A DNA stretch of 64,000 nucleotides from Methylomarinovum tepidoasis (GCF_030294985.1 NZ_AP024718.1:1503001-1567000); one strand, 5' to 3'; counted from the stretch's first letter, positions 8,928-18,197 are shown. Program-made: numbers and translations. The notes: generated from the sequence alone by a model not told the origin.

Positions 8928-9173
8928 ATGAAGACCTATCAACAAGTACTCGAAGAATTGCTGCAGACCTTCCGCACTCTGGTTCCTCAGGCGACGGAGA
9001 TCGACGAGGACACCGAACTGGTGGGGAGCCTCGGCCTCGATTCCATGAAGGTGATGAACCTGCTCCAGGAAGTCGAGGATCATTTCGACGTTTCGATTCC
9101 CCTGAACGTGCTCCCGGACGTGCGCACCGTCGGCGATCTGGCCCAGAAGATCCACAAGCAGCTACAGGATTGA
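8928..9173 (+). CDS. Dedicated acyl carrier protein
   Basis: Acidic protein of 81 residues with the phosphopantetheine attachment motif GLDSMKVM; Ser39 is the modified residue. Unlike the housekeeping AcpP it is not surrounded by fab genes. It lies between a candidate ceramide reductase and a serine palmitoyltransferase-like gene, with a fatty acyl-AMP ligase upstream, so it is probably a pathway-specific carrier that presents the acyl chain to the PLP enzyme. Its stop codon overlaps the next ATG by one base (TGATG), indicating coupled translation. Confidence 0.88.
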   Translation: MKTYQQVLEELLQTFRTLVPQATEIDEDTELVGSLGLDSMKVMNLLQEVEDHFDVSIPLNVLPDVRTVGDLAQKIHKQLQD

Positions 9174-10369
9174 TGACTCTCCTCGACAAATTCAGGCCGC
9201 TCCAGGAGGCCCGCGACCAGCTCAAGGCCCTCGGTGCCGATCCTTTCAACGTGGTGGTGGAGAAGATCCTCTCGCCCACCGAGGCGATCGTCAACGGTCG
9301 CCAGGTAATCCTGGCCGGCACCAACAATTATCTGGGGCTGACCTTCCATCCCGAGTGCATCGAAGCGGCGGTCCGGGCGCTCCGCGAGGAAGGCTGCGGC
9401 ACCACCGGTTCGCGCATGGCCAACGGCAACTACGTCGATCACCAGGCGCTGGAGCGGGAGTTCGCAGAATTTTACGGGCTTCCCTACAGCGTGGTGTTCT
9501 CCGCCGGTTACCTGGCCAACCTGGCGCTGCTCTCCACCCTGCCGGGGGCGGACGATGTCATCCTGATCGACGCCGACTGTCACGCCAGCATCTACGACGG
9601 CTGCAAGATGAGCGCCGCCGAAGTGATCCGCTTCCGCCACAACGATGTCGCCGACCTGGACAAGCGCCTGCGCCGTCTCAAGGACCGCGCCCGCTGCACC
9701 CTGGTGGTGGTGGAAGGGATCTACAGCATGTTCGGTGACCGCGCCCCCCTGCGGGAGATCGTCGAGGTCAAGGACCGTTACGGCGCCTTCCTCATGGTGG
9801 ACGAGGCCCATTCCCTCGGGGTGCTGGGCGAGCAGGGCCGGGGACTGGTGGAGGCGGAAGGAGTGACCGAACGGGCCGATTTCATCGTCGGCACCTTCAG
9901 CAAGAGCCTGGGCGCCATCGGCGGCTACTGCGTCAGCTCCCACCAAGCCCTCGACACCCTGCGTTACGCCGCCCGGCCCTACATCTTCACCGCTTCCTCC
10001 TCGCCGGCCCAGATCGCCTCCACCCGGGTCGCCCTGCGCTTGCTGCGCGACGGCCGGGAACTGCGCCGGCGTCTGTGGGACAACGCCGAGCGTTTCTACA
10101 ACGGCCTCAAGGCGCTGGGCTGTACCCTGGGCCCGCAGCTCAGCCCGGTGGTGCCGGTGATTCTGAGCGAGGACCGGGCCGATTCGCTGGCGGTGTGGAA
10201 GGAGCTGCTCGAACGCGGCGTGTACGTCAATCTGGTGATGCCGCCGGCCACCCCCGACCACCGCTGCCTGCTGCGCTGCAGCATGAGCGCCGCCCACACA
10301 CCGGCGCAGATCGACCGTCTGCTCGACACCTTCGCCCAGGTGTTCGCCGCCCACGGCCTGTCCGCCTGA
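9173..10369 (+). CDS. spt: Serine palmitoyltransferase-like alpha-oxoamine synthase
   Basis: PLP enzyme of 398 residues from the alpha-oxoamine synthase family (serine palmitoyltransferase, BioF, Kbl, HemA), which condenses an amino acid with an acyl thioester and releases CO2. Seen: GTTGSRMANGNYVDHQALE for substrate binding, VDEAHSLGVLGEQGRG for the PLP-ring Asp/His, and GTFSKSLGAIGGY carrying the Schiff-base Lys244. The ACP, acyl ligase, reductase and N-acyltransferase neighbours favour serine palmitoyltransferase over BioF or Kbl. The ATG at 9173 overlaps the ACP stop; a TTG one codon earlier is less likely. The gene is coupled to the ABC transporter gene by a TGATG overlap. Confidence 0.82.
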   Translation: MTLLDKFRPLQEARDQLKALGADPFNVVVEKILSPTEAIVNGRQVILAGTNNYLGLTFHPECIEAAVRALREEGCGTTGSRMANGNYVDHQALEREFAEFYGLPYSVVFSAGYLANLALLSTLPGADDVILIDADCHASIYDGCKMSAAEVIRFRHNDVADLDKRLRRLKDRARCTLVVVEGIYSMFGDRAPLREIVEVKDRYGAFLMVDEAHSLGVLGEQGRGLVEAEGVTERADFIVGTFSKSLGAIGGYCVSSHQALDTLRYAARPYIFTASSSPAQIASTRVALRLLRDGRELRRRLWDNAERFYNGLKALGCTLGPQLSPVVPVILSEDRADSLAVWKELLERGVYVNLVMPPATPDHRCLLRCSMSAAHTPAQIDRLLDTFAQVFAAHGLSA

Positions 10370-12099
10370 TGCGCCTGCTGTTCCGTTTCCTGCGCGCCTA
10401 TCCCCGTCAGAGCCTGATCGTCCTAGTCGCTCTGGTGCTGGCCGGTCTGGTGGAGGGCGTGAGCATGACCGCGCTGCTGCCGATGTTGAGTTCGGTGGTG
10501 GAAAGTGGTGGCGCGCTGGAAATGAAGACCGATGGCAAAGCGGCTTATCTGCTCAAGGCACTGGAATGGGCCGGACTGCCCCTGACCCTGGGAGTGCTGA
10601 TCGTCGTCCTGGTGGTAGGCACGGTGTTGCGCAGCGGACTGGTGCTGGTGGCCAAGAAATACGTCGGTTACACCATCGCCCAGGTGGCGACGGATCTGCG
10701 TCTGCAGCTGCTCGACGCCCTGCTCAAGGCCAAGTGGAATTTCTACCTTGGATTGCCGTTGGGGACGCTGGCCAACGCCATGTCCACGGAGCCCAACCGG
10801 GCGTCGATGGCGTATTTTCACGGTACCAACATGCTGGCCGCCGCCATTCAGGCGTTCGCCTACGTGGCAGTGGCGATGACGGTTTCCTGGACGGCGACGC
10901 TGGCTTATCTGGGCGGGGCGGTGGCGGTCCTGGCCATCCTGCAGTTCTTCGTGCGCATGGCCAAAAAGGCCGGCAAACGCCAGACCCGGGTGCTCAAAGC
11001 CCTGCTGCGCCAGTTGACCGATTGCCTGCAGTCGGTCAAGCCGCTCAAGGCCATGGGCCGGGAGGAACTGGCCGACCGCGTGATCGCCACCGAAACCAGG
11101 CGCCTCAACAAGGCACTGCAGAAGGACGTGTTGAGCAAGGAAGCTTTGAAAGCGGTGCAGGGTCCGGCGTTCCTGGGGTTGGTCAGCGGCGGTTTCTACG
11201 TCGGCTACGTGCTGTGGCACATGCCGACGGCCGAGGTGATGGTGTTGCTGATCCTGCTCAGCCGGGTGCTGTCGGCCATGGGGCGGATGCAGCGCATGCA
11301 CCAGAATATGGTCAGTTGTGAAAGCGCCTACTGGTCCCTGCTCGGCACCATCGAGGAGGCACGGCGTGCGGTCGAGCCGACCGGGGGCGAGCGCCGGCCG
11401 ACTTTGTCCCGGGGCATCGCGCTGGAGGAGGTCCATTTCGCTTACGAGCACCGCCCGGTGCTCCAGGGCTTGTCCCTGTCCATTCCCGCCGGGGAGCTGA
11501 CGGCCCTGATCGGGTTTTCCGGCGCCGGCAAGACCACGGTGGTGGATCTGGTCACCGGTCTGCTCCGTCCCCAAAGCGGGCGGATTCTCATCGACGGCGT
11601 CGATCTGCTCGAAATCGATCTCCATGCCTGGCGGCGCCTGATCGGCTACGTGCCCCAGGAGAACCTGCTGCTGCACGACACCATTCTCACCAACGTCACT
11701 TTCGGTGATCCGGGTCTCACCGCAGCCGATGCCGAGTGGGCCCTGAAGGCGGCGGGCGCCTGGGAATTCGTCAGCCGCCTGCCGGAAGGGATGCAGACGG
11801 TCGTGGGCGAGCGCGGCGCGCGGCTGTCCGGCGGCCAGCGCCAGCGCATCATGATCGCCCGCGCCCTGGCGCACCGGCCCAAACTGCTGATTCTCGACGA
11901 GGCCACCAGCGCCCTCGATCCCGAAACCCAGCGCGCCATCTGCCGCACCCTGCAGGATCTGAAGCAGGCGTACGCGCTGACCATTCTGGCCATTTCCCAC
12001 CAGCCCAGCATCGTCGAAATCGCCGACCGTATCTATCAGCTGGAGAAGGGGAAGGCGCGTCTGCTGGAGGCCCCCAAGGCGGTCGCCGCCCTCGGTTAG
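10369..12099 (+). CDS. MsbA-like ABC exporter, fused permease and ATPase
   Basis: Half-transporter of 576 residues. The first ~330 residues hold about six membrane helices (for example LIVLVALVLAGLVEGVSMTA). The nucleotide-binding domain follows with Walker A GFSGAGKTTV, signature LSGGQRQR, Walker B LLILDEATSALD and a switch His in AISHQPS. The organisation is that of lipid flippases and exporters such as MsbA. As the last gene of the sphingolipid operon it may move the finished lipid, or a head-group intermediate, across the inner membrane. The start overlaps the preceding stop codon (TGATG). The 3' end overlaps the convergent Hsp70-family gene by 4 bp. Confidence 0.88.
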   Translation: MRLLFRFLRAYPRQSLIVLVALVLAGLVEGVSMTALLPMLSSVVESGGALEMKTDGKAAYLLKALEWAGLPLTLGVLIVVLVVGTVLRSGLVLVAKKYVGYTIAQVATDLRLQLLDALLKAKWNFYLGLPLGTLANAMSTEPNRASMAYFHGTNMLAAAIQAFAYVAVAMTVSWTATLAYLGGAVAVLAILQFFVRMAKKAGKRQTRVLKALLRQLTDCLQSVKPLKAMGREELADRVIATETRRLNKALQKDVLSKEALKAVQGPAFLGLVSGGFYVGYVLWHMPTAEVMVLLILLSRVLSAMGRMQRMHQNMVSCESAYWSLLGTIEEARRAVEPTGGERRPTLSRGIALEEVHFAYEHRPVLQGLSLSIPAGELTALIGFSGAGKTTVVDLVTGLLRPQSGRILIDGVDLLEIDLHAWRRLIGYVPQENLLLHDTILTNVTFGDPGLTAADAEWALKAAGAWEFVSRLPEGMQTVVGERGARLSGGQRQRIMIARALAHRPKLLILDEATSALDPETQRAICRTLQDLKQAYALTILAISHQPSIVEIADRIYQLEKGKARLLEAPKAVAALG

Positions 12100-14855
12100 G
12101 CGATCAGTTTCAGGCCCGGCGGCAGGGCTTCGCCGAACAGGCGCTGTTCGTCCTCCGCCGACAGCTCCGCTACCTCGCTCACCATCGCGATCCACGAAGC
12201 CGGCGCCTTGGCCTGTTTGAGCTGGGCGATGACGGCCTCGCGCAGCTGAGGGTCCACGTCGCGGCTGCGGTCGCCGCAGCGCCGCGCCAGCAGGGCGGCG
12301 GCGAACCCCAACAGCGGCCGTTTCCTAAAATCCATCGTCAGCAGTTGCCGCAGCCAGTCCTCCGCTTCCTCGCGGGGGACGCAGTTGTGGGCGCTGCCGT
12401 AGAAGGGTACCCGGCTTCCCACTCGCCCCAAAGCCCAGGCGGTCTGTTCCGGTTCCTTAGGACTCTGCAGGCGCTTGAGCAGCCAGCGGCCCAGTTCGGT
12501 CTTGGTGCTTGGGGGCAGGTGCTCCAGCACCGCCGCCAGGCGGACGATGTTTTCGTAGCTACGCTGCCGGCTCAGGGTGGCGAGCTTGCCTTTGCGGGAT
12601 TTGACCGGATCGAGGTAGTCGCGGATGTCGGCATAGAGGCTCTCCTGGGCATGGGCGTCCAGACCGCCGGCGAGGCGGCGCCAGAAGGTCCACCACTCGG
12701 CCCAGTTCTGGATCACGTTGACGAACTGGAGCCCCGCGGCGTACAGGGGCCAGAGCTGATCGATGCGCCAGTCGTCCAGGGGATAACCGAAGCCGGGACG
12801 CAGGCAGAAACCGGTCAGGCCCAGCCAGGCGCGCTCGTGTTCGGCGCTGCGGCGGCGGAACCGGCGTCCTTCCAGCAGCGCATCGGCCAGTTCCCGCAGC
12901 AGGGGCATGTCCCAGCGCTGTCGCGGTCCCAGGCGCTTTTCCAGTTCCGCGCGCAGGCTTTTGACCAGCTTGGGGGAAACGTCCCGGGATTTCCTGCCGA
13001 AGACCTGGCGGATCAGTCCCAGGGCCTCGTCCAGATGGGGATGGGAGGCGTCCTGGATCTTGTGGCTGAGGGGTTGGCGGCGTAGTTCGAAGGTCAGTTG
13101 CCAGCGCTTTTCCGGATCGTCCACGGCGACGCAGTCCAGTTCCAGGGTGCCCACTTCGGTGAGGCGGGCGGCGAGGCGGACCTGGATCTCGCCCTGGTCT
13201 TCACCGGCCAGCGCCAGCACCAGCGGCGGCAGGGGGGCGAAGCGCTCGCTGTCCAGGGGCAGGACCTCGCCGGGGACAGGGGTGATGTCGTCGCTGGTGG
13301 CGACTAGGTGAAAACGCACCGGACGGCCCAGACGCAGCGCAAACCGGCGGTCCCGGAGGAGAACCTCCCGTTCCTCTTCGGCGCCACGGGGCAGCAGGCA
13401 CACCCCCTGGGGCTGACCGGTTTCGTTTTCCACCACCAGAAAGTAACTGCGGGGCGAGCCGCCGCCGATTCTGGGTTGCAGCCCGCGGCGGGCCAGGCCG
13501 TAGGCGACCGCTCCGGCGGCGACGGCAAAATCCGGATGGGGATTGTCGAGCCGGCGGATGGAGGTCCGTCCCCAGCGGGAAACCACCGCCAGCAGGCGTT
13601 CGGTGATGACCGGGCTCAAAAACACCCCGCCGTTGAGCAGGATGGCGTCGGGGACCGGTTCGGCTTGCGCGTTTCCCAAAGCCTGGGCGGCGGCCCGGCG
13701 GTGGTGGCTGAGGAAGGCGGCGATGTGGCGGGTGACCGCCGGATCGGCCACATAGGGCAGGCCGAATTCCACCAAGCCGCTGCGGACCCCTTCCGGGTGA
13801 TCCTGGAGCGAGACTTCGGGGAAGAAGCCGTCGAGGACGATGCGGCGCACCTCCTCGCGGGTGAAAGTGACCGCGCGGGCCGCGCCGATCAGCCTGCGAC
13901 CGCCGCCGAGGATGGTGACCGTGGCGCTCTCGGGGTCACCTTCGGCCAGCAGGCGCTCCTTGGCCAGGCGGCACTGTTCCACCAGCTGGGCGAAGTCGGC
14001 CGGGGACAGTTTGTGGCCCTGGTCGAGCAGGCGTTCCTCGGCCAGATGCGCCAGCATGAGGTCGATGTTGTCGCCTCCCAGGAGCAGATGGTCGCCGATG
14101 CCGATGCGGGTCAGTTCGGGCTGACCGTCGCCGGGAGCGATGGCGATCAGGGTCAGATCGGTGGTGCCGCCGCCCAGATCCACCACCAGCAGCAGGCGGC
14201 GGTCGGCGATGGGGGACAGGTCGCCGCGGTGGCGGTGGAGCCAGTCGTAACACACCGCCTGGGGTTCCTCCAGCAGGCGGATACGGGAAAGGCCGGCCCT
14301 GCGGGCTGCCTCCACGGTCAGGGTGCGGGCGGCCTCGTCGAAGGAGGCCGGCACCGTGACGATGACTTCCTGGGTCTCCAGCGGGTGGTCGGGGAAGCGG
14401 TAATTCCAGGCGCCGCGCACGTGGGCCAGGTAACTGGCGCTGGCAGTCAGGGGCGAAACCTTGGGCACCTCCGGCGGCGAACCCCAGGGCAGGATGTCGG
14501 CCAGACGGTCGACGCCGTCGTTGCACAGCCAGCTCTTGGCGCTGGTGACCAGACGGCCGAGGGATTTGGCCCCCAGGCGGCGGGCCAGCTCGCCGATCAC
14601 CGGGTGCGGCACCGGGTCGCCGATGTCCACCGGCGGCCAGGGCAGGCGGATTTCCTCCGGGTTCAGTTCACCTTCCGCCGGATGATAGCGCACCGAGGGC
14701 AGCAGGGGCCGCTCCGCCAGTTCCCCGGGGGCGATGAGCTGAGGAATGGCGAAGCGCTCCACCGGCGCCTCGGGGCCGCGGGACAGGTCGGTGTAGGCGA
14801 CCAGGGTGTGGGTGGTCCCCAGGTCGATGCCGACCAGATACCGGGGCTTGGCCAT
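12096..14855 (-). CDS. Hsp70-family protein with long C-terminal extension (DUF3731-type)
   Basis: Atypical Hsp70 of 919 residues. The N-terminal actin-like ATPase has the phosphate-1 motif GIDLGTTHTLVAYTD, the phosphate-2 motif VVDLGGGTTDLTLIA and AILLNGGVFLSP. The last ~350 residues do not resemble the DnaK lid; they contain segments such as RQRSYENIVRLAAVLEHLPP and match my recollection of DUF3731. The client is unknown. It is followed by no gene on its strand and lies 3 bp downstream of a second Hsp70 gene, which itself overlaps a DUF2760 gene. This trio recurs in proteobacteria, which suggests a dedicated chaperone module rather than the housekeeping DnaK. Confidence 0.85.
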   Translation of the reverse strand: MAKPRYLVGIDLGTTHTLVAYTDLSRGPEAPVERFAIPQLIAPGELAERPLLPSVRYHPAEGELNPEEIRLPWPPVDIGDPVPHPVIGELARRLGAKSLGRLVTSAKSWLCNDGVDRLADILPWGSPPEVPKVSPLTASASYLAHVRGAWNYRFPDHPLETQEVIVTVPASFDEAARTLTVEAARRAGLSRIRLLEEPQAVCYDWLHRHRGDLSPIADRRLLLVVDLGGGTTDLTLIAIAPGDGQPELTRIGIGDHLLLGGDNIDLMLAHLAEERLLDQGHKLSPADFAQLVEQCRLAKERLLAEGDPESATVTILGGGRRLIGAARAVTFTREEVRRIVLDGFFPEVSLQDHPEGVRSGLVEFGLPYVADPAVTRHIAAFLSHHRRAAAQALGNAQAEPVPDAILLNGGVFLSPVITERLLAVVSRWGRTSIRRLDNPHPDFAVAAGAVAYGLARRGLQPRIGGGSPRSYFLVVENETGQPQGVCLLPRGAEEEREVLLRDRRFALRLGRPVRFHLVATSDDITPVPGEVLPLDSERFAPLPPLVLALAGEDQGEIQVRLAARLTEVGTLELDCVAVDDPEKRWQLTFELRRQPLSHKIQDASHPHLDEALGLIRQVFGRKSRDVSPKLVKSLRAELEKRLGPRQRWDMPLLRELADALLEGRRFRRRSAEHERAWLGLTGFCLRPGFGYPLDDWRIDQLWPLYAAGLQFVNVIQNWAEWWTFWRRLAGGLDAHAQESLYADIRDYLDPVKSRKGKLATLSRQRSYENIVRLAAVLEHLPPSTKTELGRWLLKRLQSPKEPEQTAWALGRVGSRVPFYGSAHNCVPREEAEDWLRQLLTMDFRKRPLLGFAAALLARRCGDRSRDVDPQLREAVIAQLKQAKAPASWIAMVSEVAELSAEDEQRLFGEALPPGLKLIA

Positions 14856-14858
14856 GGG

Positions 14859-16946
14859 TTACTTTTTGAACGGCCAGAAACCGCCCTTGCGCTCCCGCTC
14901 TTCCCGTTCCTCGGCGGTTTCCTCCTGGGGCGGTGCTGCTTCGGCGGATGTCTCTGCTGCCTCTGCTTCGGCAGGCGCCTCTTCCGCCGGCGTCTCTGTC
15001 TCTTCTGCTGCGGCTTCCGCTTCGGCCGGCGGGTTTTCCTCCACCGCTTCGGCGATCACCGCCTCCGGCACCGGCGATTCCGGGGCCTGGGGCTGGGCCG
15101 GCAGTTCCTGGCCGCGGACGTCGAATTCGATCTTCCAGCGTTCGCCGGTATCCTTGGCCACCGCCTCCAGGCGCAGGGTGCCGACTTCGGTATAGGTGGC
15201 GACCAGGTTCACCGGCACCACCTCGCCGGGCTTGCGGTTTTCCGGCGGCAGGGCGATCTCGATTTCCGCCAGCTCCTGGATTTCCTCCTCGGACCACTGG
15301 TCGATCAGGGCGCCGACCGGGTCATCGCGGCGCACGGTGGAGGCGAAGAAGCGGAACCGCACCGGCTCACCCACCACCAGGCCGAATTCGTAGGGGGGCA
15401 GGGGGGCTTCGGTGCCTTCCTCCATGCCGAAGGGAGCGACGCACAGCAGCCGGATCGGCGGCGGGAAGCCGGGAACCGCCGGCATGGCGCTCTCGACGCC
15501 CACGTAGTAGGTGGCCGCGGTGCCGCCGCGGATCCTGACCCCGCCGCCCAGGCGCACGTAGCTGTAATAGGCCGCGCCACGGGCCACCGCCAGGTCCAGG
15601 TCGGCTCCTTCCAGCAGCCGGGCTTCCGGGGCGCCGTCGGTCCGCAGCCAGTGATTGACCGCCTCCAGCACCCGCTGGGCGAGCATGTCGGCCTTGAACA
15701 CTCCACCGTTGAGCAGGATGGCCGAGGGATGGATGAAACGGGCCCCCTCGGGGACGCTGACGTCCTTCAATTCGTCCACCGCGCCCACCTGGCGGGTGAG
15801 GAAGTGGGCCAGATGGACGGTGATGCGGGCGTCCTGGGCGTAGGGTAGCCCCAGGGTGGTCAGGCCGGTGCGCGGCCGCGAGACCGGTTTTTCGTCGATG
15901 GAAACGATGGGAAAGAAGCCGTCGATCAGAGTGCGCTGGACTTCCTCGCGGGTCAGTTCCGTGCGCAGGGTACCGCCGATGAGCTTGGAGCCGCGGCTGG
16001 GCACTACCACCGGCATCGCCTGCAGCTCGGGGTCGGCCAGCAGCTTCTCCTTGGCCTCGCGGCAGCTATGCGTCAGGGCGTGGATCTGCCAGGGATCGAG
16101 GCGTTTGCCCTCCTGTTCCAGCTTCATCTTCACCACGTAGGCCAGGGCCAGGTCCATGTTGTCGCCGCCCAGGAGGATGTGATCGCCGACGGCCACGCGC
16201 TCCAGCTGCAGGTTGCCGTCCTCCTCGGTGACGGCGATGAGCGACAGGTCGGTGGTGCCGCCGCCCACGTCCACCACCAGGATGATGTCGCCCACGTGGA
16301 CCTGCTCGCGCCACTGCCCCTCGCTGAGCTGGATCCAGCTGTACAGGGCCGCCTGGGGTTCCTCCAGTAGCACCGCCTGTTCCAGGCCGGCTTCGCGGGC
16401 GGCTTCGGCGGTCAGTTCGCGGGCGGCCGGGTCGAAGGAAGCGGGGACGGTGAGGACCAGATGTTGTTCCTCCAGGGGGGCGTCCGGGTGGAGGTAGTTC
16501 CAGGCGTCGCGCATGTGCTGGAGGTATTCCAGGGAAGCCTGATAGGGCGACACCCGCGGGATTTCCTCCGGGGCCTCGATGGGCAGGAAGGCCTCCTTGG
16601 GATTGACCCCGGCGTGGCACAGCCAGCTCTTGGCGCTCGAAACCAGGCGGATCGGGGTTTTGCTGCCCAGCTCGCGGGCGAGGACCCCGACGATGTGTTC
16701 GACGTCCTCGCGCCAGGGCAGCACCCTGTCCTCCGGCCGCAGCTCGTCCGGATGGGGCAGATACAGGAAGGAAGGCAGCTGGCGCCGTTCCTCCACCTCG
16801 CCCGGGGCGATCAGCTGGGGGATGCCCATGGGTTCGACCGGCGCCAGATCGCGGTCGCACTTTTCCAGGTCGGTCCAGGCGACCACGCTGTTGGTGGTGC
16901 CCAGGTCGATGCCGACGGCGTAGCGTTTGTCGTTCTGATCGCTCAT
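14859..16946 (-). CDS. Hsp70-family protein with acidic Ala/Glu-rich tail
   Basis: Protein of 695 residues with an intact actin-type ATPase: GIDLGTTNSVVAWTD at the N terminus, VVDVGGGTTDLSLIAV near residue 215 and AILLNGGVFKAD near residue 415. The last ~90 residues are a low-complexity Ala/Glu/Pro tail ending in a basic aromatic patch, RKGGFWPFKK, which might anchor the protein or contact a partner. It is distinct from DnaK, lacking the EEVD-like lid end. Its ATG overlaps the stop of the DUF2760 gene upstream (4 bp), and the second Hsp70 gene follows after 3 bp, so the three are almost certainly co-translated. Confidence 0.87.
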   Translation of the reverse strand: MSDQNDKRYAVGIDLGTTNSVVAWTDLEKCDRDLAPVEPMGIPQLIAPGEVEERRQLPSFLYLPHPDELRPEDRVLPWREDVEHIVGVLARELGSKTPIRLVSSAKSWLCHAGVNPKEAFLPIEAPEEIPRVSPYQASLEYLQHMRDAWNYLHPDAPLEEQHLVLTVPASFDPAARELTAEAAREAGLEQAVLLEEPQAALYSWIQLSEGQWREQVHVGDIILVVDVGGGTTDLSLIAVTEEDGNLQLERVAVGDHILLGGDNMDLALAYVVKMKLEQEGKRLDPWQIHALTHSCREAKEKLLADPELQAMPVVVPSRGSKLIGGTLRTELTREEVQRTLIDGFFPIVSIDEKPVSRPRTGLTTLGLPYAQDARITVHLAHFLTRQVGAVDELKDVSVPEGARFIHPSAILLNGGVFKADMLAQRVLEAVNHWLRTDGAPEARLLEGADLDLAVARGAAYYSYVRLGGGVRIRGGTAATYYVGVESAMPAVPGFPPPIRLLCVAPFGMEEGTEAPLPPYEFGLVVGEPVRFRFFASTVRRDDPVGALIDQWSEEEIQELAEIEIALPPENRKPGEVVPVNLVATYTEVGTLRLEAVAKDTGERWKIEFDVRGQELPAQPQAPESPVPEAVIAEAVEENPPAEAEAAAEETETPAEEAPAEAEAAETSAEAAPPQEETAEEREERERKGGFWPFKK

Positions 16947-17599
16947 AGCTCCACCTCCGCCGGGGCGAGGATGTCAACCCGATGGCCTTCCGACAGCTGC
17001 GGCAGCTTCACCCTGACGGCGTGCCAGCCGCGGTGGACGAGCACGCCCTGGAACGGGGGCTCGCCGACGATGTTGCCGGTGAGGCGGATCTCCGCCGGGT
17101 CGAAGCCTTTGGGAATGGTGATGCGGGTGCCTTCCTCCTCGGGGCGCACCGGCTCGATGTCGAAGTGTTCGTGGAGCACCTTGCGGCAGCCCTCGTGGAC
17201 GATGCGGGCGGCCGCCCCCACGTCGGCATCGGAATAGGCGCTGATGTCCTCTTCGAGGAAATCGAGCAGGCGGGCCTCGCTCTGGAACAGTCCCAGAAGC
17301 TGCAGGGCGGCGTCCGGGGTGGGTTCGCGCAGGATGACCGGTTTGGGGGGCGGGGCCGATCTTTCCGCCTTTTTCTCCTCGCGGACCGCCGTGGGCGGCG
17401 GGGTTGGGGCGGGCGCGGGTTTTTCCACCACCTTTTCGATCACCTGGGGCTGGGCCGGGGCGGCGCTGCGACGCAGCAGCACCAGCACGGCGACGGTCAG
17501 CACCAGAACCAACAGAAACAGCGTCACGATGAACGCGATCCCCAGGATCAGATGGAGCGCGTCCAGGGTCTGGGGCAGCTGGGAAATGTCGATGTTCAT
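16943..17599 (-). CDS. DUF2760 membrane-anchored protein
   Basis: Protein of 218 residues with one N-terminal membrane helix (residues ~15-42, VTLFLLVLVLTVAVLVLL). A Pro-rich linker follows, then a ~130-residue C-terminal domain beginning ALQLLGLFQSEARLLDFLEE that matches DUF2760. The topology suggests the domain faces the cytosol, where it could recruit the two Hsp70 proteins encoded immediately downstream. No enzymatic motif is seen. It is the first gene of the three-gene minus-strand operon ending at 12096. Confidence 0.82.
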   Translation of the reverse strand: MNIDISQLPQTLDALHLILGIAFIVTLFLLVLVLTVAVLVLLRRSAAPAQPQVIEKVVEKPAPAPTPPPTAVREEKKAERSAPPPKPVILREPTPDAALQLLGLFQSEARLLDFLEEDISAYSDADVGAAARIVHEGCRKVLHEHFDIEPVRPEEEGTRITIPKGFDPAEIRLTGNIVGEPPFQGVLVHRGWHAVRVKLPQLSEGHRVDILAPAEVEL

Positions 17600-17652
17600 G
17601 CCTCTTCAATCCTGTCGTTATGGTTGGGGAGCCTCACTGAGGCGGAATTGTA

Positions 17653-18075
17653 TCATTCCCCCGTCTGCCGGGCTGCCCGAGCCTGGGCTTCCACCGCCAT
17701 GAGATTGCGCAGCACGAAACGCGCCGCCTGGGTGCGCTTGCGTTTGAGATAGCGGCGGGTGATGCGGGGATCGACGCCCTCGGCGTCGAAGGCGGTGCGG
17801 ATCGGCTGCAGGCGTTTCTCACAGCGGCGCAGCAGCGCCTGGGTTTCGTAGCGGGAGTCACCGCCCTGGTAGCGGTAATGCATCAGCTCGTCCTGAATGC
17901 AGCCGAAGTAATCCCGGCTGGCGGCCATCGCCGTCTGTTTGGTCTCCTCTTTAAGCGTGCTGGGGTTCCATCGCTTCGCCGGTTCCGCCTTCGCTTGCGC
18001 GGGCGGTTGGCTCTCGGGCGTGCCGGCGCAGGCGGCCAGCAGTGTCATCAGGGTGAACAGAACGCACCGTGTCAT
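17653..18075 (-). CDS. Putative lipoprotein of unknown function
   Basis: Protein of 140 residues with a signal peptide and lipobox LAAC (lipidated Cys16). The mature part starts with a Pro/Ala-rich linker and continues as a basic helical region with two Cys (YFGCIQDEL and LLRRCEKRL) about 40 residues apart. I recognise no family. It stands alone on the minus strand between the DUF2760 operon and tRNA-Arg. A ribosome-binding AAGGAGG lies 5-6 bases upstream of the ATG. Confidence 0.7.
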   Translation of the reverse strand: MTRCVLFTLMTLLAACAGTPESQPPAQAKAEPAKRWNPSTLKEETKQTAMAASRDYFGCIQDELMHYRYQGGDSRYETQALLRRCEKRLQPIRTAFDAEGVDPRITRRYLKRKRTQAARFVLRNLMAVEAQARAARQTGE

Positions 18076-18120
18076 CGGATATACCTCCTTGCTGAGGGAC
18101 GCTTGGCAGGCGTGGGGGGA

Positions 18121-18197
18121 TGGCGCCCCGACCAGGATTCGAACCTGGGGCCTTCCCCTTAGGAGGGGGACGCTCTATCCAGCTGAGCTATCGGGGC
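18121..18197 (-). tRNA. tRNA-Arg (anticodon CCT)
   Basis: A complete cloverleaf reads on the minus strand. The 7-bp acceptor stem is GCCCCGA/TCGGGGC, the T arm carries GGTTCGAATCC, and the anticodon loop CTCCTAA sits on a TCCCC/GGGGA stem, giving CCT and decoding AGG. The 3' CCA is encoded at 18121-18123. No integrase or duplicated tRNA end is seen next to it. Confidence 0.96.

Noticed and set aside
10075-10368. N-terminal extension of the ABC exporter
   Set aside because: It overlaps the serine palmitoyltransferase-like gene and has no transporter similarity; ATG 10369 overlaps the previous stop codon as elsewhere in the operon.
13308-15848. 846-codon open frame opposite the Hsp70 genes
   Set aside because: Composition artefact: the Hsp70 genes on the other strand have clear ATPase motifs, while this product is low-complexity with no recognisable domain.
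18121-18197. tRNA-Arg as an integration site for a mobile element
   Set aside because: No integrase, duplicated tRNA end or phage-like genes are found on either side; core genes follow directly.
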